Positions 1-11,834 of a stretch of 64,000 bases of DNA are shown here, piece after piece. The notes beneath the pieces are model-generated. The model ran no database searches, had not been told where the DNA came from, and saw only the letters and a list, made by a program, of their open reading frames with translations. Source of the DNA: Melastoma dodecandrum (Eukaryota > Streptophyta > Magnoliopsida > Myrtales > Melastomataceae); the NCBI GenBank assembly GCA_029817715.1, contig JARUPY010000465.1:5231001-5295000 (forward strand), written 5' to 3'. The first letter of the stretch is position 1. Each line of letters opens with the position of its first letter. A program made the translations under genes and the position numbers.

Positions 1-258
1 AAAGAGGCATGAATTTTTTTTTATAATTGAAATAGTAGATGATGTTGTGTTTTTAATTAAAAGAATATATTTAATTATGTTTATTCATTTACTTTGCTTT
101 TGTTTTACCACTATACCCTTTTTCTTAATTATTATTTTAAGTTAACCAATCAAAATAAATTAAACGATAAAAAAAACTCCTAGCAAGTATTTTTATGACT
201 ACAACGAGAAAAACTACGACTGAGTTGAGATTCCTTGCTTATGTATCAAATTTATCCG

Positions 259-915
259 ATCCCGACAACGGGACACGGCTAACGTCCCCACGGGACGTCC
301 CCCGTTATACTAATTTTTATCAATTTTTAGTACATCTGTACAAGTAAAATTAGTACAATTTAAATTAATGAAACATTACTAATCGAAATTAGTACAATGT
401 ACAAACGTGTACTAGTACAGCGTTTGTACATTTATCTAATTAAAATAGTAAAAGTTTTGTACCAATTAATACAATTGTAGTATACGTTTATACATTGTAC
501 TAATTTCGATTAGTAATATTTCAGTAATTACATTTGTACTAATTTCGTTTGTACAAATGTACTAAAAATTGATAAAAATTAGTACAGGTAACTTCCCCAC
601 AAGAATTCTAAAATTGTACTAATTGGAACCGTAAAAGTTTTTGTACTAATTAGTACAATTGTAATTACTGAAACATTATTAATCAAAATTAGTACAATGT
701 AAAAATGTGAATTAATACAACATTGTATATTGTCCTAATTAGAACAATTGTACCATTGATACAATTATAATTACTAAAATAGTATGACGTTTGTATATTG
801 TCTTAATATAATTATAATTGTACTAATTTCGTTTATATAAATATAAAAAAATGTTAAAAATTAATACAACGAGGAGACGTCCTGTGGGGGACGTTAACCG
901 CTTCCCCGACGACGT
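259..915. mobile_element. Fold-back (MITE-like) element with GC-rich inverted ends
   Basis: The two ends are imperfect inverted repeats. The left end near 268-310 carries CTAACGTCCCC and GGGACGTCCCC, and the right end near 865-910 carries the reverse complement (GACGTCC, GGGGGACGTTAAC). Inside is a second, AT-rich inverted repeat: about 308-412 pairs with about 478-588, both built from TAGTACAATT/GTACTAAT words. A third diverged copy of the same arm lies near 611-711. There is no coding potential. This is the structure of a non-autonomous fold-back DNA transposon. I could not fix a target-site duplication, so the exact ends and superfamily are open. Confidence 0.65.
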
Positions 916-1202
916 CTGCGGGCAGGCGGCCGTAAAGAAAGGGACAAAAAGAAGGAAGGAAAACGTGCCCGACACCCATGCGCACGTTAGCAAATTCATT
1001 CAAGAGAACGCTGGGAAATTCCTCAATGTGATTAGATTAGACTAGATTAGGGCTCTTCTTTTTCTTTTCCCCACCTAATCCTAATCCCTAAATTAAAGAT
1101 CCAGCAATTTTGGTCACTTTTGACCGGTAGCTGGAAGGAAAGAGCGCGGAAGGAAGACGACGACGACCACCCGGGAAGCAAAACCCTAGTCGCCGGTATC
1201 TG

Positions 1203-3398
1203 ATGGAGGAAGGCGATGGCGGAAGCGGCGATCCCATAGATCAGTTCCACCGCAACGAGGCGATCGCCGCCGTTGCCGACGACGGCATCCTCGGCGAGGA
1301 GCTGGAGGACGACGACTACGAGGATCTCTACAACGACGTCAATGTCGGGGAGAATTTCATCCAGACCATGAGGAACAACAACCCTGGAGGTGGCGGCGGC
1401 GGCGAGGATGCCTTCCAAGAAAAGAAGGTCTTTGATGCCCCGGCGCATGCCGCGCCATTGCCTCGTCCGCAGGAGTCGAATCAGGGGGTTACTATACCCG
1501 GGGTTAGTGGGAATGGTAATAGTGGCGGGGGTGTGTTTGGTGGCGATCCGGTCGGTCGGGGGTATCAGGATCAGGGGTTTAGGGGGAACGATGGGAAGGG
1601 GATCGTGGGATCGGGGCCTTCCGTTGGGCGTGGTGGTGGGGGGCTTAGGGTGGAATTAGGGCAGGGATCGGTTAAGGCTGAGAGTGGCCAGCAGGTCGGG
1701 GGAAGTAGGGTTGATGTTGGAGGGGTTCAAGGGTTTGGGCAGAATTCTAATTTAGGAGGAGTAGGAGGTGGTGCCAGCAGCGGTGGTGCTGGTATGGGGA
1801 ACATGGGTAATGTTGTGAGCCTCGGGAACGAGGGTTTTGGCCGACAGGGTGGTGGAGGGGACATGAATGGTGGCAATGGATTGGGTCATGCTCCGGGCAA
1901 TAGTAATATAGTTGCTGATCCTGGTGCTATGGGGATTATGGGGAGTGGCGGGGGAGCGAATAATGTGTCTGGAGTGGGAGGCGGAGGAGGCGGCGGCGGG
2001 ACTATCTTGTTTGTGGGAGACTTGCATTGGTGGACAACAGATGCTGAGCTTGAGGCGGAGTTATGCAAGTATGGGCATGTGAAGGAGGTTAAGTTTTTTG
2101 ATGAGAAGGCGAGCGGGAAGTCGAAAGGTTACTGCCAAGTTGAGTTTTACGACCCTGTTGCTACTGCAACATGCAAGGAAGGCATGAACGGTCATCTATT
2201 CAATGGAAGGCCATGTGTTGTGGCATTTGCGTCTCCTTACAGTGTTAAGAGGATGGGTGAGGCTCAGGTGAACAGAAATCAGCAGATGGCACAATCATCA
2301 GTTGGCCAGAGCCAAACCAGACGTGGGCCAAATGAACCCCCTGCAAAAACTAGTGGAAATAGTATAGCTACTGGGGGGAACTATCAAGGTGGAGATAATA
2401 ACAGGGGCTATGGTGGGAGAGGTAATTGGAGGGGAAATGCACCGGGAATGACTGGTAGGGGCCCTGTGGGTCCAAGGAATCGTGGTGCTGGAATGGGGGG
2501 TAGAGGTATCATGGGTAATGGTGGAAATGGTTTTGGCCAGGGCATGGGTGGCACTCCGCCCTTGTTGCATCCACAATCAATGATGGGTCAGGGTTTTGAC
2601 CCAGCTTTTGGTGGTCCGATGGGGAGAATGGGTAATTATGGAGGCTTTCCTCTTGTCCCTGCTCCTCCGTTTGCTGGCATGATGTCTTCTTTCCCACCGG
2701 TAGGAGGTGTTAGTTTGCCTGGTGTGGCTCCTCATGTTAATCCAGCATTCTTCGGACGTGGGATGCCTATGAATGCCATGGGGATGATGCCGACATCTGG
2801 TATTGAGGGGCCTAATATGGGAATGTGGTCAGATCCCAATATGGGAGGATGGGGCAGTGAAGATCATGGTGGGGGTCGAGCCGGTGAATCTAGCTATGGT
2901 GAAGAAGCTGCATCTGAGCATCATTATGGTGAGGCCAATCATGACAGAGGGAACTGGCCACCGGGTAAAGAAAAAGATCGAAACTTTGAAAAAGACTGGT
3001 CTGGTTCTTCTGAGAGAAGATACCGTGATGATAAAGAATCGGGCCATGAAAGAGAAATGCCCAGAGACGTGGATGTGGCTCGTGATAGTGAGTGGTCAGA
3101 CAGGAGGCACCGTGACGACAGAGATGTAGGACGAGATCGTGAAAGGGAACGTTCACGAGATCGAGAGCGTGATAGGGATCGTGATAGAGATCGAGAGCGG
3201 GACAGGGACCGAGATCGGCACAGGGATGACAGAGATAGATATGCTGATCAGCACAAGCACAGTCAGCACGATGACGACCTAGAAAGAGGACGATCCTCTA
3301 GGACTCATAGCAAGTCAAGAGCGCCTCCAGAGGATGACCATCGATCTAGATCGAGGGATGCTGATTATGGGAAGAGGCGCCGCCTTACTTCCGAGTGA
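1203..3398 (+). CDS. Glycine-rich RNA-binding protein with one RRM and an Arg/Asp-Glu tail (CFIm68/CPSF6-like plant family)
   Basis: This is a single-exon reading frame of 731 residues. An acidic N-terminus and a long Gly-rich region (about 70-265) lead into one RRM at about 267-345, with RNP2 ILFVGDL and RNP1 KSKGYCQVEF. A Gly/Met/Pro-rich middle follows, then a C-terminus (about 620-731) dense in RD, RE and DRD dipeptides, like the RS-like tail of cleavage factor I 68-kDa subunits. The start is the first ATG after a stop-rich leader and fits the acidic start of the family. A nuclear role in pre-mRNA processing or 3'-end formation is inferred from the family. The closest Arabidopsis relative I recall is At5g55670. 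The 3' leader appears to hold an intron (see 3568-3937). Confidence 0.88.
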   Translation: MEEGDGGSGDPIDQFHRNEAIAAVADDGILGEELEDDDYEDLYNDVNVGENFIQTMRNNNPGGGGGGEDAFQEKKVFDAPAHAAPLPRPQESNQGVTIPGVSGNGNSGGGVFGGDPVGRGYQDQGFRGNDGKGIVGSGPSVGRGGGGLRVELGQGSVKAESGQQVGGSRVDVGGVQGFGQNSNLGGVGGGASSGGAGMGNMGNVVSLGNEGFGRQGGGGDMNGGNGLGHAPGNSNIVADPGAMGIMGSGGGANNVSGVGGGGGGGGTILFVGDLHWWTTDAELEAELCKYGHVKEVKFFDEKASGKSKGYCQVEFYDPVATATCKEGMNGHLFNGRPCVVAFASPYSVKRMGEAQVNRNQQMAQSSVGQSQTRRGPNEPPAKTSGNSIATGGNYQGGDNNRGYGGRGNWRGNAPGMTGRGPVGPRNRGAGMGGRGIMGNGGNGFGQGMGGTPPLLHPQSMMGQGFDPAFGGPMGRMGNYGGFPLVPAPPFAGMMSSFPPVGGVSLPGVAPHVNPAFFGRGMPMNAMGMMPTSGIEGPNMGMWSDPNMGGWGSEDHGGGRAGESSYGEEAASEHHYGEANHDRGNWPPGKEKDRNFEKDWSGSSERRYRDDKESGHEREMPRDVDVARDSEWSDRRHRDDRDVGRDRERERSRDRERDRDRDRDRERDRDRDRHRDDRDRYADQHKHSQHDDDLERGRSSRTHSKSRAPPEDDHRSRSRDADYGKRRRLTSE

Positions 3399-3567
3399 TC
3401 CAAGCTGAGTCTTCATCAGAAGAATCAAGACATTTCTGCTTTCTAGTGTCCCATCAAATCGCTTTTTGGGGCCCTTTGTTAGATGAGCAGTTGTAATGTA
3501 TCTGTGGCGTTGAAGTTCGTGATGGCCCCATCTCTCTGGGGTTGGATTTGTCTCCAGCCTCAAACTC

Positions 3568-3937
3568 GTAAGTATATTGGATTCTGCTAGTTTTTAATCT
3601 CTTCATTTATCTTGCATGAGCCTAAATTGGTACATTTTGTTGATCATAAGCTGCTTTTACTTTGTGCCATCTGTGAAATTCTCTGCTAGGTTGCAGTTTA
3701 TATTAGTTCTGCATTATGTTTGGGTAAACTTTGGTTTAAGTTTTCCTGGTGGTTTACACAAAGTAGATGTGCAGAAGGAAATGAATAAGCTTTTCTTGCT
3801 CATGATACAAACTCGACGTGATTATAGAATTTTAGAATTATGATTGTAGCCTGGCATACATCATGATTATTCGGAAATCTTTTGTTCTTCTCGTCTCATT
3901 CTATTCGTAAATGTTGGCTTATTTATTTGTTTTGTAG
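3568..3937 (+). other. Probable intron in the 3' UTR of the RRM gene
   Basis: A strong donor (CTC|GTAAGT) lies 169 bases after the stop codon, and a good acceptor (TTTTGTAG|CT) with a T-rich tract closes the intron 370 bases later. An exon junction this far downstream of a stop is the usual trigger for nonsense-mediated decay in plants. No coding sequence resumes after it. Confidence 0.5.
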
Positions 3938-5540
3938 CTTGAAGGTTGATGGACATCAGAACTGAAGCTCGGATTACAAAACTGGTTCTACTATATGGAG
4001 ACCTCTTAAACAGCTTTCTCTGGATTCTGCCTGCAGAGGCGGGGCTATCACATCAAGTTGGTGTGGAACTTGGATTTTACATTTGAATGCATCTAATTTT
4101 GTGATTTACGAGTTCATTTGAGGAATCTATGTTATGAATGTTATGTATTGCCTGTGCTGGAGGACCTAGCTGTTGTAATTGTAGACTATGGTTAGAACTT
4201 ATTGCTTGAATGGTGATGTAATAGGGGACCTAGCAGCAGATGTTTGTTGGCGTTGCTTTCCTTTGTCTGTTTTTCTGTATCCTTTTTTTTCGGCCCATTT
4301 TTCTGTGTATGTATCCTTGTCATTGTTTTCGGCCGATTGTATCACTAAGGTTGCCACACGACCCTTTTTGTTCAGTGTGGCGAGCTCGACCCTACAGGAG
4401 ATGTAAGATCACTGCGGTTGTGAGTTGTATGTACTATAGCATTTGTACATAGGTTATACTTAATTACTATTCAATTATCTCTCCACAAGACTTTTCTTCT
4501 TCCCATTTCCTGTTTTACTCTGTAACTCCTGTGTAAATCTTTCTTACTGCGATTAGCAAGGTGGTTCAGTTAGTATTTTGTGAAAGCCTGTAACATGAAG
4601 GGTTGGTGACCTGGTTGAATGCTTCCCTTGCAGTAGGTGCTACTTTTACACGAATAATAGAAACTGAATTCCTCTTGTTCTTGTTTTCATCTAGTGTAGT
4701 CAATGCATTTTGGGTGAAATTCGCACCCTACAGAACATTTGACTTGTGTGCTAACCATTAGTGACCGTGGTTGGAGTACTGCTGGCGGTTTCATGTCTGT
4801 AAGTGTTCATGCCAGAGGGCAGCTGCACATGTTCTTGGTCTTTCTAGTTGGGTTTGATTCTCTTTTAAGTTTAGAGAATTACTGACACCTCCTTAAGATT
4901 TGGTTCCAAAGCGGCTGCTTGCTTTTTCTTCTTCTTCTTCTGGGCTTGGGCCCAGTCCTTGCTGGGACTTGTGTGATCCTGGAGCTTTGGTCTGCTTTCC
5001 CTTTTGGATGGGGTTGGATACGAAAGGAGCAAGAGCAGTCAAGGCAACACCGGTATCTACAGTAACGCATAACTTGATATGCAGGTGTTTGTAAGGTAGT
5101 GGGATAGAGTGAATCCTACCGAACGAAGGTAAGATTCATAGTTGACTTTTGTGCTTGGAGATGGAAATTGGAAAACCCGACGGCAAGTTGTCGGCGAAGT
5201 TCGGATCGGTGAGACCAGATGGAGCAAACTTAAGCAGCCTTTTAGTCCACCTTGTCGGCAGCTAAAACAAGCTGACTTTCTTGCATTTTATCATGCCAAC
5301 ACCACGTGAAAACTACCGGACATGGTGCCATCAAGTCAAACATGAAATATGGTCATGACATGACAAGAGTTCATGCCCGAAAATCGGGGAATTGATACTA
5401 TCAATGCCTGCGAGAGTAGTCATCCATTGTTGCTGTTAGGCGAGGAGGGAGAACCGCTGTGATGCGAGTGATCTGTTCACAGAAAAGAAGTCGATACTCT
5501 GTACAAGGACAATAATATACAAACACAATGCTCAACAGCT
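3938..5540. other. 3' UTR and intergenic DNA between two convergent genes
   Basis: The first 200 bases are probably the remaining 3' UTR of the RRM gene. The rest holds only short chance reading frames (for example near 4190 and 4900) with no family match and no start context. I see no RNA gene or repeat here. Confidence 0.5.
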
Positions 5541-5544
5541 TAAA

Positions 5545-6724
5545 CTAGGACATGGATGGGGCTGCACAGTGGCGAATTGACTTCTCGGGCGGGGAAGACT
5601 GAGCAAGTGCGAGATCGGAAACCGACAACGTCCCAGATTGGTCGACATCGAGTTCTTCAAACTCTTGGAGGATTAGCGATATATCTTCTTGGTTAATCTT
5701 TCCCATCTCTTTCAGTTTATATACAATGAACTCTCCAACTCTGAAAATTAGAGGGACTGATAAGAACAACGAAATATAAACTCTTTACTTTTGTTAGGAA
5801 GGAGAAGGGAGATCAAGCTTACCCGACTACACCATTGTTGTCGAGATCTGCTGCCTCCAAATCCAAATTGGTCATTCTCCTCGAGAGAACCCACTTAACC
5901 AACTTCCGCCGGCGCTTTTCTGTGTTTAGCTCCGCGACGTAGAGGAAAAACTGAGCAACACAGATAGTACTCACTAATATCCACACGATAGCAAAAACCC
6001 GCCCCACTTGGGTTGAGAAGCTCTTATCTCCATAACCCAGAGTAGTGATCGTACAACAGACACAATAAAACGCGTCAATGACATTGAGTTTCTCTACAAC
6101 AGCTAGAAAAATTGTTCCAGAGGTTATGAGCACCAGCAGAAGGATGAAAACCAGGACACACTTGTATCCAATCTTGTGAGCATCGAGTTCCTTCACCATT
6201 TCACCTGGAGTAACCTTGTTATGCAAGTGTAACGCCCTCACCAGCAACATTTCCTGCTTCTCAACGAGGTAATCCGCTGCCTTGCTCAGTATTAGGCCAA
6301 CGAGAGCCATGCCAGCGAACACGAAAGCACAGGCTAGTAATTTTGCGAGGGGACTGCTCGGGACAAGGTCTCCATAACCAACCGTTGTCATAGTTACCAT
6401 GCAAAAATATACAGCATCTATGATTCCATTGGTTTTTCTACCGTCGATCTGGTTCTTCATGAAATAAAAGCACACTGTACCAATCCCAAAGTAGATCGAC
6501 ATGTAGGTAAACACTTTCACGAAGCTCGGGCAGAAACTGCCAAATATGGACCAGTTCTGGGGGTTGATGGAATTGAAGTACGCTTCTGCAGTGACTGCAT
6601 CAGGGAGGGGAGCGCTTTTACAGCGGCGGAACCTTCTACTACGGATAAAACCTCCGTCAATGGCTTGAGCGGCATTGTTTGAGCCAGTTAACAAGGGCCG
6701 GATAATGCCATTAACCCCCTCCAT
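5545..6724 (-). CDS. TPK1: Two-pore vacuolar potassium channel, TPK1/KCO1 type
   Basis: Two exons, 6724-5823 and 5740-5545, give 365 residues, close to the usual length of about 363. Both pore loops carry the K+ filter: TTVGYGD in the first and TTLGYGD in the second, each between two membrane helices. The N-terminal RRCKSAP fits the R-x-x-S-x-P 14-3-3 site by which TPK1 is activated. The C-terminus has an EF-hand (DLDNNGVVGVGEF) split by the intron and a second one (DVDQSGTLSVSDL), so Ca2+ control is expected. The family acts at the tonoplast as a K+-selective leak channel. The ATG at 6724 is chosen because the longer frame upstream lacks an ATG. A 5' UTR intron is likely (6844-7052). Confidence 0.93.
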
Positions 6725-6843
6725 GAAGAATCTTCTCCAACCAGTCGGATCGTTCCGTCCAACCCAGACGAAACCAATCAATCCGAGCCTTACTTATTCT
6801 ACGGATTTAAAGCCTCGAGATGAAACAAGCAGTTCAATTCCCA

Positions 6844-7052
6844 CTGCAATCAACAACAAACCACAATTTCAGCTCTATTAAAGTTACTTCAACAGTGACT
6901 GGCACCGCCATCAATTTCAGGAAACTCAATCCACCGCCCCCGAAAGGATTCCCAGGAGCAAACTTCATCATCAGTTTCCACAAACAACCAAATTCGATCC
7001 CAGATCACATAAAAATGTTCAACGAGGAAAGAAAGGAAGGGCCTCTTCTTAC
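6844..7052 (-). other. 5' UTR intron of the TPK1 gene
   Basis: On the minus strand a good donor (ATTG|GTAAGAAG) at the 7052 side pairs with an acceptor (GATTGCAG|TGGG) at the 6844 side, upstream of the chosen start codon. The flanking non-coding exons would be about 7053 to 7140 and 6843 to 6725. This is inferred from splice signals only. Confidence 0.55.
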
Positions 7053-7099
7053 CAATGATCGGAATCAGGAAGATCATCATCAAGGCCTCTGAGATCTGA

Positions 7100-7300
7100 T
7101 TTGACGGTTAGATCTGGCAGTTGATCGTTAGTTGTGTAGTTGTAAGAAAGAAAGCCCCAGAACCCCGGGGATTCTGTGAGTTCGCCCTTTTCACCCGTTT
7201 AATACATTTTTGCTTCTAAAAATAATTAGTTATAATGCATTCGTGAGTTGATCGAGATAGGGGTAAGAAGGAGATTTCACTTATCCACACCCAAACCCAA
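7100..7300. promoter_or_regulatory. Shared divergent promoter between TPK1 (-) and the BAH/agenet gene (+)
   Basis: The inferred first exon of TPK1 ends near 7100-7140. The pyrimidine-rich leader of the plus-strand gene starts near 7250-7350, leaving only 100-200 bases to drive both. At 7288-7310 is a short run of CCCAAA repeats next to the plus-strand leader. No TATA box is obvious. Confidence 0.45.
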
Positions 7301-8299
7301 ACCCAAACCCATCTCCACCTTCTCTTCACTTCAATTTCGCCCTTCTGTGAGATTTCCCTGGTTTTCCGACGTCATCCCCGTCATTAAGCCGGAACCAACA
7401 ACCACCTTCAACCAACATCACATTCTCCGCCGTTCTCACCCCCTCTTCCCTCCGCCGCCTTCCATTTTCGATCCTCTGCGACCCTAAACCCCTGCTTTCC
7501 CTCCTACTGTTTCCCTCGTTTTCTCTTGCAAAAACTGCTCCCCTGTCCCCACCCGGACGACGGCGGCCGCGGCACTCCGGCACGCCTCGTCTAGCCTCCC
7601 TACGCGTTTCTTTATATTCGAGTTTGATCATAAGACGAGCTTCTTTTCCCTCGTTGTAAACTGGGTTAACGCATTTCTTGGGCTTTGTCTCGTTTCGACC
7701 CTGAAAGGTGCGATCTTTTTTGAGATTGTGACTTCGGAGTGGATAAAGGGGCTTTCTTGGGGAAGTGGGTCGGCTGATCTGGCCGCCGATGGTCAGAAAG
7801 GCCCTTCCCTTCCGAGGTTTGGTTGATCCGTTTGGGGTTCCCCTGTTCTCTTGCAACTTTAAGGCAGCGCCTAGTCTCGGAGTCGGCCATGCTCGGTGGG
7901 CTATAGGTAACGTGGCTTGACGGGGTTTTTTTTGTTGCTCTTAGGCTGTTTTCTTTCTCTATGTTCTTCTCCCCGTGCTCGTAGTTGCCATCACTTGTCT
8001 TATTAGGGTTGTTTGACTTAACCTGTTTTCCCATGTCCCCTGGTGTTTGAGTTGATTCTGTCAGCTACCATCCGGGTACCTTTTTCCTAGTTTTTGTTTG
8101 TTACGGCCGGCTTGTTTTTTATGTTTGTATTCCTTGGCCTGTTGTAGGTCCTTGTGGCAATCTGCCCTGTTACTCTCCCGACTCCCTCCTGCTCAGATGT
8201 CGTAACATTTCTCCGGGGATTCCACGCCCAATGTTCTTGTAGCTATGTTGTAAAGTATAGTCTGTCAATTTTGGGAGCCGCCTACCTGGTTACGGGAGG

Positions 8300-11221
8300 A
8301 TGTCGGTCGAGGACTGCCATTTTGTGGAGTGGAAAGAGCAGTTTGTCTCATTGGAGCGAGGCAACCGCGTGGTTCACTATTTCTTGAAAGATTCTACTGG
8401 GGAGACCATACTAGCGATCATTGGCACGGAGAGGAGCGTTAGACATATGTTTTATGTTGTTGCGGATGACTTTGTGAAAGCTTTTGGAAGTCAAACTAAT
8501 ATCCATGTCGGTTACAAGTGGAGATCGAGGAGAGAGGTTGTGGATTGGCTTACTTCAATGATCTCGGGACAACATGGTATGTGTTATTTGCCTCCTGCAG
8601 GATGGCTCTTCCAAATCTTATCCCTGTTCTTGCGGCTGAATGCAGATTGAGTGTTGACTGAATGGGTGATGGATGTACAAACTTAGATTCATTCGAACTT
8701 CATAATAGTCGTCTGGCAAATTTAGGCTGAGAAGGGCATGTGGATAGCCCAACAAAATTACTAGCTTTGTTTGATTTTTCTATTGGACAATTTTGGTATA
8801 ACTGCTTCTAGCATGAAGTTTCCCATCCTTCCCACCTAGTTCCAGTTTTCTAAACCTCACCCCGAATCTCGTCTGTATTGACAGAGGCTCCAGCTTATGA
8901 TTCAGGGAAGTTCGAACTTGTTAGGGGATCAGAATTCCCGTTGTCAGATTCCCAGGTTTTTTTTTAATTATGCTTAAGAGTTCTGTCATATTTTATCTTG
9001 TCTATGGTATTCACAGAGCAATCCATTGTCAGGGACATCTTCCTAGAATTTTGGATGGGCGCAGTTCGGAAATTGTTTGGTCAGGTACTGTATGGACATG
9101 TGGGAAACAGCTGAGACACTACCCATCATTTTCCAGGAATGGGATTACTATAGCAGTAAGTAGTCCATGCATCATTGTGGTACATCTGTGGCTTAAAAAT
9201 CATTTTTAGAGGGACATGTTATTGTACTGACCGATCTTTTATTGTCTGTTTCAGGTTCACTCCTTTGTCTTTGTCATGGGTAAGGGGGAAAACCACTATC
9301 TTGCTTATTTGGAAGACATGTATGAAGACAAGAGAGGACAAAAGAAAGTTAAAGTGAGGTGGTTTCACTACAGCGAGGAAGTGAAGGTTGTAACTCCAAT
9401 AAAAAACCCCCATGCGAAGGAAGTGTTCATTACACAATGTGCACAGGTCATAAGCGCGGAATGTGTGGATGGTCCTGCATCAATCTTGTCGCGCGAACAT
9501 TTCAGCAAGTGTTCTGCTGCTTTGTCTCATGCACTGCCTTCCAAAGTCCACATGTGCTTCCGGCAGTTCAGAAACAACCGGGTGAAACCTTTTGACCTGA
9601 CAAAACTGCGTGGCTACTTTAACCAACCCATCCTCTCTTGCTTGTTTTTGAGTCCAATACAAAAGCCGGACTCTGAATGGAATGGTCAAAACAGCTGCGA
9701 AGACAATGAGCTCACATCGGGCGATGATGTAAAAGTGGGTGGGAAGAGGGCAAAAACTAGTAGAGGAGGTATTAAATCCCAAGTTATTTATGGTAGCGCC
9801 AACCCCACAGGCAGACATTTGTCGGGTTTCACATATGGTCCTGCTAATAAAAAAAGGAGGATAAATGATTTTTTGATTGCCAAAGGATTGCTTTCTCTTA
9901 AGCATGTGGACTCACACCCTTGCTTGCCAAAGTGGCTTAGAGTTGATGAGAAGATTGAATTGTTATGTCTAGATAGTGGAATTCGAGGGTGCTGGTTCAG
10001 GTGCACAATCTTGCGGGTAGCCCACAGACAATTGAGAGTGCGTTATGATGATGTGAAGGATGAAGATGGGATTGCTAATATTGAGGTAAATCAAGTCTGG
10101 GAGATCATGACCTGTTTAATGTTACAGATGATATATTTGTGGCTAGAATTAGAAATGCATCACGTCTTTGAGAATTTCATCTGCATGAAAGAAGGGAATT
10201 CTGTTTCTTCCAAATGATGGAGAGTACTGAATGCGCATCTTACTAACGTCCTCTGTCGAACTTAGGAATTTCATACATATGTGTCCCGCATGATCTTTCG
10301 GCACTTCCATTTTCCCTTATATGTATTTTTTTTGATGCTGAGAAAGTGAGTGTATTTTTAGGAGTGGATCCCTGCTATGAAAATCGCAAGGCCTGATAAG
10401 CTAGGAATGAGGTTTTCTAGACGGCTAACAATTCGGCCAACTCCCCCATCCCTTGACCAAGCAGAACTTTCCCTTGACATTGGAGTGGCAGTGGATGTGT
10501 GGTGGAGTGATGGCTGGTGGGAAGGGGTTGTTATAGGAGTTAACAACTCCGCCGACGATCATTTACAAATCTATTTTCCTGGTTGGTACCTGGGTTATAT
10601 CTGGATCCAATGCTTGACTTCACTCTAGTTTTTACTCGCTTTTTCATCCAGTCTGCTCTTACTTCCTCTTTTTCGTCAGGTGAAAATTTATTTATGAGCT
10701 TTCACATGAAGGATCTTCGAATATCCAGAGATTGGGTGGGAGACCATTGGATTGATATTGAGTCAAAACCAGACATACTTTCAGTGATAACATCTGCCAC
10801 CACGACTGATTCTAAGCGATCCTCACATTCAACTGGAATGAGAGACGCCCTACCTGATAGTGTTGCTGCTTCGGAGACTGATGTTACCGTGGGTACTGAG
10901 GTCAGTGTTGACGAAGTGAATGTGAATGTGAATGTAATAACCAACAGTGGTGCCAGTTCCTCGCAAGCGATGGATGAAAACACGCCGACACTGCCTTTAA
11001 AGCAAGACAGAAGTGGGAAGGAGAGCGAGACCAATACCGTTGGTCATAATGAAGATAGTACTGTGAGTAGCACTGTTGATGGTAGTCATATTGCCGAGAA
11101 CGGAGATTGTGATATGGGAAGTCACACCCAGGAAAATGACAATATTGTTTTAGATGCCCAACAAGCCCAGAATCTGATAGATAAAAGCAAGATGGTCGAG
11201 CCTATGCAAGTGGTTGCATGA
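8300..11221 (+). CDS. BAH domain and double agenet (Tudor-like) domain protein
   Basis: Six exons join in frame (8300-8576, 8885-8955, 9033-9155, 9255-10085, 10362-10581, 10680-11221) to give 687 residues. Residues about 120-280 form a BAH domain, recognisable by WSGTVWTCGKQLRHYPSF and the block HYLAYLEDMYED/VRWFHYSEEV. A basic stretch with TYGPANKKRR follows. Two agenet modules lie at about 383-455 (KIELLCLDSGIRGCWF, then EEWIPAMKI) and 472-540 (VDVWWSDGWWEGVVIG). The tail is acidic, Ser/Thr/Val-rich and low in complexity. Such proteins read histone methylation in the nucleus; the substrate here is unknown. The Arabidopsis relative I recall is At5g55600. The long GC/CT-rich leader from about 7250 is 5' UTR, probably with introns. 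Confidence 0.88.
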
Positions 11222-11834
11222 GAAGATATGTTTTTAATATAGGGACCAAGTGGCAGATTTAGTAAATTATCGTAGTGATAATAGTGGCAATGCTCTTGCT
11301 GTGTATGCTGGGTATTTTCATGTTGCTGATGAGATTAACAGCAGGAAGCACAGATTAATGGGGTTGTCGTGGTGGTTTTTCTGTATATTAACACGAGACT
11401 GCTAGCTGTTTCACAGAGGTTGCCGATGTATATATACTAGGTTAATGTATTTGTAGTCGTGACTTGAGATTGAAGTGTCTTCAAAGCATCCAGGGGAGGA
11501 GAGAGAAGGTGCGACGGGCAGTGCATCCCAAGTCTGTATTTTCGTTACTTCCTGTATTGACAATCCGAAGCTAAAGCAGCCGGAATTGTAGTGTTCTTAA
11601 GTTCTGTGTTCCGATTGCAGAAAGATGCTTCTGTTAACATCTTCATTTACATAAGCCATCTAAACATTTTCCTTACAAGGAGCATTCACTATGTATATAT
11701 ACGTATGCACGATGATTTAGTTCTAGCTATACTAATGAGCGTAAGCTATAATTGCGGAGGTATAAATGGAACAGCTGCTGGTGGTAACTCTGCACATCAG
11801 GAAGGCTGTTGGATTAGCATCCTTGTGAAAACTT
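11222..11834. other. Convergent intergenic gap (3' UTRs of the BAH/agenet and QRT1-like genes)
   Basis: Nothing beyond probable 3' UTR sequence is visible. One open stretch near 11591-11845 has no recognisable product and overlaps the end of the pectinesterase gene. Confidence 0.5.

Noticed and set aside
1390..3156. Several frames of 60-110 codons on both strands within the RRM gene
   Set aside because: They are shadows of a Gly-rich, GC-biased exon; only the 731-codon frame has a domain.
6725..6781. A longer N-terminus for TPK1
   Set aside because: The frame is open upstream but has no ATG there; the ATG at 6724 gives the usual family length.
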